From Bradyrhizobium mercantei (GTDB lineage: Bacteria > Pseudomonadota > Alphaproteobacteria > Rhizobiales > Xanthobacteraceae): a stretch of 64,000 bases of DNA. Of this stretch, positions 59,393 to 64,000 are shown piece by piece. Below the pieces are notes generated by a model that did no database searches, had not been told where the DNA came from, and saw only the letters and a list, made by a program, of their open reading frames with translations. Within the stretch, counting starts at the first letter, position 1; every line of letters starts with the position of its first letter. Both the position numbers and the translations under genes were made by a program. The stretch spans positions 1,506,374 through 1,570,373 of the forward strand of contig NZ_MKFI01000001.1 of the NCBI RefSeq assembly GCF_001982635.1, read 5' to 3'.

Positions 59393-60354
59393 CGTTGCTT
59401 CACCTTATTGAGCGCCTTGACGTAGATGTTGGCCGCACCGAACACGGTCACGAACAGGATGATGGCCAGCGCGGACGAATAGCCGGTGCGCCATTTCTCG
59501 AACGCGGCGCGCTTCAGCGTGATCGACACCAGCTCGGTGGTCGAGCCCGGCCCACCTGAGGTCAGCAGGTTCACCATGTCGAACATCTTGAAGTTCTCGA
59601 TCGCGCGGAACAGCACCGCGAGCATCAGGAACGGCACCGTCATCGGCAGCGTGATCGACCAGAACTGCCGCCAGGCGGAGGCGCGATCGACTTCGGCCGC
59701 CTCATAGATGTAGTCGGGAATGGAGCGCAGCCCGGCGAGGCAGATCAGCATCACGTAAGGCGTCCACATCCAGGTATCGACCAAAACGATGGTCCAGGGC
59801 GCCAGGACGACCTCGCCGGTCATGCTGAACGAACTTGCGGGCACGCCAGTCAACAGACTGATAAAGTGATTGAACGGGCCGATCTGCGGCTGCAGCAGCA
59901 GCGTCCAGAAATTGCCGACCACCGCGGGCGACAGCATCATCGGCAGCAGGATGATCGTGGTCCAGAAACTGTGACCGCGGAACTGTCGCTTGATCAGCAG
60001 CGCCAGGCCGAATCCGATCACCATCTCAAGCGCCACTGACCAGAGGACGAAGCGGGCCGTGGTCTGCAGCCGGAACCAAACGTCCTCGTCGCCGAGGATG
60101 TCGGTGAAATTGTCGAGTCCAATGAACCGCAGCGGCAGATAGGACATGCTGAGGTTGAGGTTGGTGAAGGACAGCCGGATCATCCAGACCAGCGGGAAGA
60201 TGTTGATGGCGAGCAGCAGCGCGATCGTCGGCGCCACGAACAGCCACGCAATGGTCCGGTCGGACAGACCGCGCACATGCTTCATGGGTTGAGACAGGGC
60301 AACCTCCCCGGCTCCGGTCATCGCGGCGTGATCAGGATGAATTATCGTACTCAT
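59389..60354 (-). CDS. ABC transporter permease, sugar/polyol type (MalF-like)
   Basis: The start was set at 60354 (MSTIIHPD), giving 321 residues; the longer frame reaches into the SBP gene region without support. About six membrane segments; RTIAWLFVAPTIALLLAINIFPLVWMIRLSFTN is the first, and the EAA-like loop is IPDYIYEAAEVDRASAWRQFWSITLPMTVPFLMLAVLFRAI. It pairs with the MalG-like permease. Its start lies after an intercistronic hairpin that separates it from the abundant SBP gene. Confidence 0.88.
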   Translation of the reverse strand: MSTIIHPDHAAMTGAGEVALSQPMKHVRGLSDRTIAWLFVAPTIALLLAINIFPLVWMIRLSFTNLNLSMSYLPLRFIGLDNFTDILGDEDVWFRLQTTARFVLWSVALEMVIGFGLALLIKRQFRGHSFWTTIILLPMMLSPAVVGNFWTLLLQPQIGPFNHFISLLTGVPASSFSMTGEVVLAPWTIVLVDTWMWTPYVMLICLAGLRSIPDYIYEAAEVDRASAWRQFWSITLPMTVPFLMLAVLFRAIENFKMFDMVNLLTSGGPGSTTELVSITLKRAAFEKWRTGYSSALAIILFVTVFGAANIYVKALNKVKQR

Positions 60355-60383
60355 GGGGTTCCATCGGCTGGTTGGGCTCGACC

Positions 60384-60406
60384 TCCCCGGAGCCTCGCTC
60401 CGGGGA
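60384..60406 (-). terminator. Intercistronic hairpin between the SBP and permease genes
   Basis: TCCCCGGAGC (60384-60393) pairs perfectly with GCTCCGGGGA (60397-60406) around a three-base CTC loop. It stands between the SBP stop and the permease start and may act as a partial terminator or 3' mRNA stabiliser, giving more SBP than permease. Confidence 0.65.
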
Positions 60407-60436
60407 AGCCGGTCATGCTGGTTGCGATTGTTGCGT

Positions 60437-61795
60437 CTACTGGGACGCAACGTCCTTGCCCTGCTCCTTGAACACCTTGGTCCAGTCCTTGACCAAAAGA
60501 TCGAGCGCCTGCTGCGACGTGCCCTTGTCGGCGACGACGTAGTCATGCACGCGCTTCTGCATGTCGAGCAGCAGCTGCGCGTAGGACGGCTCGGCCCAGA
60601 AGTCCTTGACGATGCCCATCGACTCCAGGAATTGCGGGGCGAACGCCGCGCTCTTCGGGAAGTCGGGCGCGTCGACCACGGCCTTCAGCGCCGAGTAGCC
60701 GCCGAGCTGCCACCATCGCTGCTGCACCGTCGGCTGCGCGAACCATTTGATGTAGGCGAGCGCGTCGTCCTTGTGCTCGGAGGTCGCAACCACCGAGATG
60801 CCCTGGCCGCCGAGCTGGGTGAAGTGCCCCTTCGGACCGGCCGGATTGACGAAGAAGCCGATCTTGTCGCCGCCGACATTCGGATCCTTGTAGAGGCCGG
60901 GGAAGAAGGCGAACCAGTTCATCTGCATCGCCACCTGGCCGGACTTGAAGGCATCAAGCCCTTCCTGCATGTAGGCATTGGTCATGCCGGGCGCGGTGCA
61001 GCACTTGTAGAGTTCCTTGTAGAACTCGAGCCCCTTGGCCGCTTCCGGCGAATTGACGATGCCTTGCATCTGGTACGGCTTCTTCGGATTGTCGTAGCTG
61101 AAGCCGTAATTGTAGAGCGCGTTGGTCACGCCCATCGTGATGCCTTCCGATCCGCGCTCGGTGAAGATGTAGGCGCCGTAGACCTTCTTGCCGTCGATCT
61201 CACGGCCCTGGAAGAACTCGCCGACCTGCTTCAGCTCGTCATAGGTCTTCGGCGGCGCCAGGTCGCGGCCGTACTTGGCCTTGAACGCCGACTGGATTTC
61301 GGGACGCGAGAACCAGTCCTTGCGATAGGTCCAGCCCACCGCGTCGGCCATCGCCGGCAGCGCCCAGTAGTTCGGCGTGTTCTTCGGCCACTCCGAATAG
61401 CCGACGACCGTCGCCGGGACGAAGTCGTCCATCGAGATGTGCTCTTTGTCGAAGAAGTCGTTGAGCTTGACGTACCATTTGTTCTCGGCGGCACCACCGA
61501 TCCACTGGCTGTCGCCGATGAGCAGGTCGCAGAGCTTGCCGTGGGAGTTGAGCTCGTTGAGGAAGCGATCGGCATAGCTCGTCCAGGGAACGAACTCGTA
61601 CTTCATCTCGATGCCGGACTGCTTGGTAAAGTCCTTGCCGAGCTCGACCAGAGCGTTCGCAGGATCCCACGCCGCCCAGCACAGCGTGAGCTGCTTGCCC
61701 TGAGCCGCAGCCTCGCCGCCACCGAACATCCCAAGCACCGCCGCCCCAAGGGCAACCGATGTCGCTGCACTACCTAGCCACTTCAATCGTCGCAT
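60437..61795 (-). CDS. ABC transporter extracellular solute-binding protein, sugar/polyol type
   Basis: The start was set at 61795 (MRRLKWLG) with an AGAGGAAA ribosome site; 452 residues with a signal peptide (cleavage near AAAQGK). It is a family 1 (MalE/UgpB-like) binding protein: LTLCWAAWDPANALVELGKDFTKQSGIEMKYEFVPWTSYADRFLNEL at the start and a FEQPTVQQRWWQLGGYSALKAVV-like C-terminal lobe. It is the first gene of the operon. Its link with DhaKLM suggests a triose or polyol. Confidence 0.9.
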   Translation of the reverse strand: MRRLKWLGSAATSVALGAAVLGMFGGGEAAAQGKQLTLCWAAWDPANALVELGKDFTKQSGIEMKYEFVPWTSYADRFLNELNSHGKLCDLLIGDSQWIGGAAENKWYVKLNDFFDKEHISMDDFVPATVVGYSEWPKNTPNYWALPAMADAVGWTYRKDWFSRPEIQSAFKAKYGRDLAPPKTYDELKQVGEFFQGREIDGKKVYGAYIFTERGSEGITMGVTNALYNYGFSYDNPKKPYQMQGIVNSPEAAKGLEFYKELYKCCTAPGMTNAYMQEGLDAFKSGQVAMQMNWFAFFPGLYKDPNVGGDKIGFFVNPAGPKGHFTQLGGQGISVVATSEHKDDALAYIKWFAQPTVQQRWWQLGGYSALKAVVDAPDFPKSAAFAPQFLESMGIVKDFWAEPSYAQLLLDMQKRVHDYVVADKGTSQQALDLLVKDWTKVFKEQGKDVASQ

Positions 61796-62399
61796 GTCCG
61801 TTTCCTCTCTCCATGGAATCACAAACCCGCTCAGCCCGTTTCGCGGACGAAAGCCGACCCCCTGAAACCGAGTTTTGCTGAGCCATGATGGGGATTTGAG
61901 ACGGACCGTTTCCGGATACTCGATCCGGAAGGACTGGCTCCTCCCAACATCAGCCCGAAGCGTGATGTTTAGTTTTTTGTTTCGCTAAACGTATTACTAA
62001 ATTCAAAATGGCGTCAAGCGGGTTTATCGCGGGGAAGCAAAAAAGTTCAGCGGCCAATCAGTCAGAGACATTGACCCAGCTTCGCATCGCAACATATCTG
62101 GCTCGGCCAGGCGACGAACGTCGATTGGATCGCGACATTTACCTCTAAATATAGGCCAAATGCGTCATTCACCATTGTCACCGGCGCCCTGCGAGGGACA
62201 GCCCATGATGTCGCAAATCACTGAAATCACGATTGGGGATGCAAGCGGCGGGTACGGAGCGCCGCGGAAAAGATGACTCGCGCTTGAATCGCGATGTTTA
62301 GTATTCTAGATTACTGACCGTTTAGCGAATCGGCGACAACGCGATCATTTCGAAGTCCGCAATGCACAACGCAACAACACTTGGGATGAGGTAACGACC
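61796..62399. promoter_or_regulatory. Divergent promoter region with repeated GTTTAG half-sites
   Basis: About 600 bases without a gene, between the ABC/dha operon and a divergent aldehyde dehydrogenase. Near the operon: GATGTTTAGT (61964-61973), then CGCTAAACG, forming GTTTAG (61967-61972), 12 bases, CTAAAC (61985-61990). Near the dehydrogenase: GATGTTTAGT again (GTTTAG 62296-62301), then CGTTTAGCGAA (62319-62329), the exact reverse complement of TTCGCTAAACG at 61981-61991. One regulator (for example DeoR, LacI or GntR type, none encoded in the window) probably binds both. The long stretch between is otherwise plain. Confidence 0.55.
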
Positions 62400-64000
62400 A
62401 TGCTCGACAGCGCGAATCTCGAACGACTCTTCGTGTCGCTGCCCGACATTCCGTCCAAGCATCGACTGGCCGCGCCGATCCACCAGCGCAGCATTCTTTT
62501 GGATGGAGCGTTGAAGCCATGGAATGGCGTCAACCAACCCGTCTTGTCGCCGATCTGGACCAGGAATTGCGAAGGCTTACTGGAGCCGACAGAACTTGGC
62601 TCCTATCCAAAAGGCTCCAGCGAAGCAACCGAAGCGGCTCTCGCTGCCGCGGTTAGGGCTTACGCGAACGGCGGCGGCGAGTGGCCGACGATGACGGTCG
62701 CTGAAAGAATTGCCTGTGTGGAAAGGTTTACCCGGCAGATGCTGGCGCGAAGGGCCGAGATCGTCAGTCTGATCATGTGGGAGGTCGGCAAGACTCTTCC
62801 CGATTCCGAGAAAGAATTCGACCGCACGATCGCCTATATCGCTGCCACGATCGACGCACTCAAGGACCTCGACAATTCCAGCTCTCGCTTCGTCGTCGCG
62901 GAGGGCACGATCGGGCAAATCCGTCGAACGCCGCTCGGCGTCGTCCTTTGCATGGGGCCGTACAACTACCCGCTGAATGAGACTTTCGCGACCTTGATTC
63001 CTGCGCTCATCATGGGCAACACAATCCTGCTCAAACCCCCGCGCTTCGGCGTTCTCCTGTTCCATCCATTGCTCGAAGCCTTCGGCAGCTCCTTTCCGAA
63101 GGGCGTGGTCAACACCGTCTACGGCAATGGTGCCGACGTCGTTCCTGCATTGCTCGGATCCGGCAAGGTCAATGTGCTGACGCTGATCGGCTCGAGCAAG
63201 GTCGCAGATCATCTCAAAAAGCTGCACCCCAAGGTCAATCGCCTGCGCGCCATCCTCGGGCTCGACGCGAAGAATGCGGCGATCGTCATGCCCGACGCCG
63301 ACATCGAACTTGCAGTCCGCGAGTGCCTGCTCGGAGCGCTCTCGTTCAACGGTCAACGATGCACCGCCCTCAAGGCGTTGCTGATTCACGGCTCAATCGT
63401 CGATCAATTCATGCATCGCTTCAGCGAAGAGATCGCAAAGCTGAAAGTCGGCATGCCCTGGGACGCTGGGGTCAGCATCACCCCCCTCGCTGAGCCCGGC
63501 AAGGCCGCCTACCTCACCGAATGCATCAAGGATGCGGAAGGCAAGGGAGCGCGCGTCGTCAATCCGGGGGGCGGGAGCACTTGCCAATCGTTGTTCTACC
63601 CCGCCCTCGTATATCCCGTAAGCGAGGGGATGAAGCTCTACCGCGAAGAGCAGTTTGGACCTGTGATTCCTGTCATTCCGTTCGACAAGATCGAGGCTGC
63701 ACTCGACTATGTCGCCGGCGCGGAGAACGGCCAACAGGTCAGCATCTTCAGCGCAAATCCCGAACTGGTCGGGCGGCTGGTCGATCCTCTTGTCAACCAG
63801 GTTTGCCGCGTCAACATCAACTGCCAGTGCCAACGCGGCCCCGACGTTTTTCCCTTTACAGGGCGCAAGGACTCGGCCGAGGGCACATTGTCGGTATCGG
63901 ACGCACTGCGATCCTTCTCGATCCGGTCGATGATCGCCACCAAGCAAACCGACACCAACAGACGGCTGCTGGGGACAATCGTGAAGGAGCACCGGTCCAA
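62400..64000 (+). CDS. Aldehyde dehydrogenase, GAPN-like, runs off the right edge
   Basis: Starts at ATG 62400, and the frame is open to the end (533 codons). An ALDH-superfamily protein resembling NADP-dependent non-phosphorylating glyceraldehyde-3-phosphate dehydrogenases: CMGPYNYPLNETFATLIPALIMGNTILLKPP is the cofactor region and SFNGQRCTALKALLIHGS holds the catalytic Cys321. The general-base motif, normally LELGG, reads LGLDAKN; Gly287 falls at the base position, and Asp289 is two residues later. The cofactor-side EEQFGPVIPVIPF is present. Divergent from the triose/polyol operon, so oxidation of glyceraldehyde-type substrates is plausible. The 3' end is outside the window. Confidence 0.85.
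   Translation, partial: MLDSANLERLFVSLPDIPSKHRLAAPIHQRSILLDGALKPWNGVNQPVLSPIWTRNCEGLLEPTELGSYPKGSSEATEAALAAAVRAYANGGGEWPTMTVAERIACVERFTRQMLARRAEIVSLIMWEVGKTLPDSEKEFDRTIAYIAATIDALKDLDNSSSRFVVAEGTIGQIRRTPLGVVLCMGPYNYPLNETFATLIPALIMGNTILLKPPRFGVLLFHPLLEAFGSSFPKGVVNTVYGNGADVVPALLGSGKVNVLTLIGSSKVADHLKKLHPKVNRLRAILGLDAKNAAIVMPDADIELAVRECLLGALSFNGQRCTALKALLIHGSIVDQFMHRFSEEIAKLKVGMPWDAGVSITPLAEPGKAAYLTECIKDAEGKGARVVNPGGGSTCQSLFYPALVYPVSEGMKLYREEQFGPVIPVIPFDKIEAALDYVAGAENGQQVSIFSANPELVGRLVDPLVNQVCRVNINCQCQRGPDVFPFTGRKDSAEGTLSVSDALRSFSIRSMIATKQTDTNRRLLGTIVKEHRS

Noticed and set aside
1..64000. CRISPR array, prophage, rRNA or insertion sequence
   Set aside because: No regularly spaced direct repeats, no phage structural genes and no transposase or terminal inverted repeats were seen.

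Overview
High GC, the codon use and the gene content point to an alphaproteobacterium of the Bradyrhizobium/Nitrobacteraceae type. This assignment rests on recognised protein families and on several small proteins I associate with Bradyrhizobium; no search was run. The window has no rRNA, no intact tRNA, no CRISPR array and no recognisable transposase. A 3' tRNA-Lys fragment at 45749-45793 marks an old integration-type scar.

Region 1 (1-17005) is a lanthanide/PQQ alcohol-oxidation island. It holds a Ln-type quinoprotein alcohol dehydrogenase with the extra Asp (Asp-Tyr-Asp), its cytochrome c and two quinoprotein-associated substrate-binding-fold proteins. It also holds a CxxxCW rhodanese-like protein, a SoxH-like zinc metallohydrolase, a fused SoxYZ-like carrier, a solitary pqqA and a lanmodulin with four Pro-containing EF hands. 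The same block carries a NitT/TauT-type ABC transporter, a two-gene heavy-metal RND pump and several small secreted proteins with no known role. The block reads as oxidation machinery plus candidate metal and cofactor handling.

Region 2 (17023-32636) is a minus-strand flagellar filament/hook cluster: fliC, fliD, fliS, a membrane-anchored small protein, flgD, flgE, an 85-aa protein, a FlgN-like chaperone, flgK and flgL. An ECF sigma gene lies upstream. Divergent from it is a plus-strand trio (HAD-like, GT-A-like, formyltransferase) that may make or attach a flagellin or envelope glycan.

Region 3 (32637-45025) is catabolic. It has an AtoE-type carrier with a self-contained molybdopterin oxidoreductase/ferredoxin-reductase fusion and a divergent GntR regulator; an SDR/TetR divergent pair; and a beta-oxidation-type operon (thiolase, SDR dehydrogenase, enoyl-CoA hydratase, acyl-CoA dehydrogenase) preceded by a truncated IclR gene.

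Region 4 (45026-48061) is gene-poor, with the tRNA-Lys fragment and three small Bradyrhizobium-type proteins. Region 5 (48062-64000) holds pyruvate carboxylase and a long minus-strand operon that joins a sugar/polyol ABC transporter (SBP, two permeases, a small membrane protein, two ATPases) to a complete PTS-driven dihydroxyacetone kinase (DhaL, DhaM, HPr, EI, a 140-aa protein, DhaK). The operon ends at a strong UUCG terminator. A divergent GAPN-like aldehyde dehydrogenase runs off the right edge, and repeated GTTTAG half-sites lie in the shared promoter region. The neighbourhood suggests uptake and phosphorylation of a triose or polyol feeding lower glycolysis and anaplerosis.
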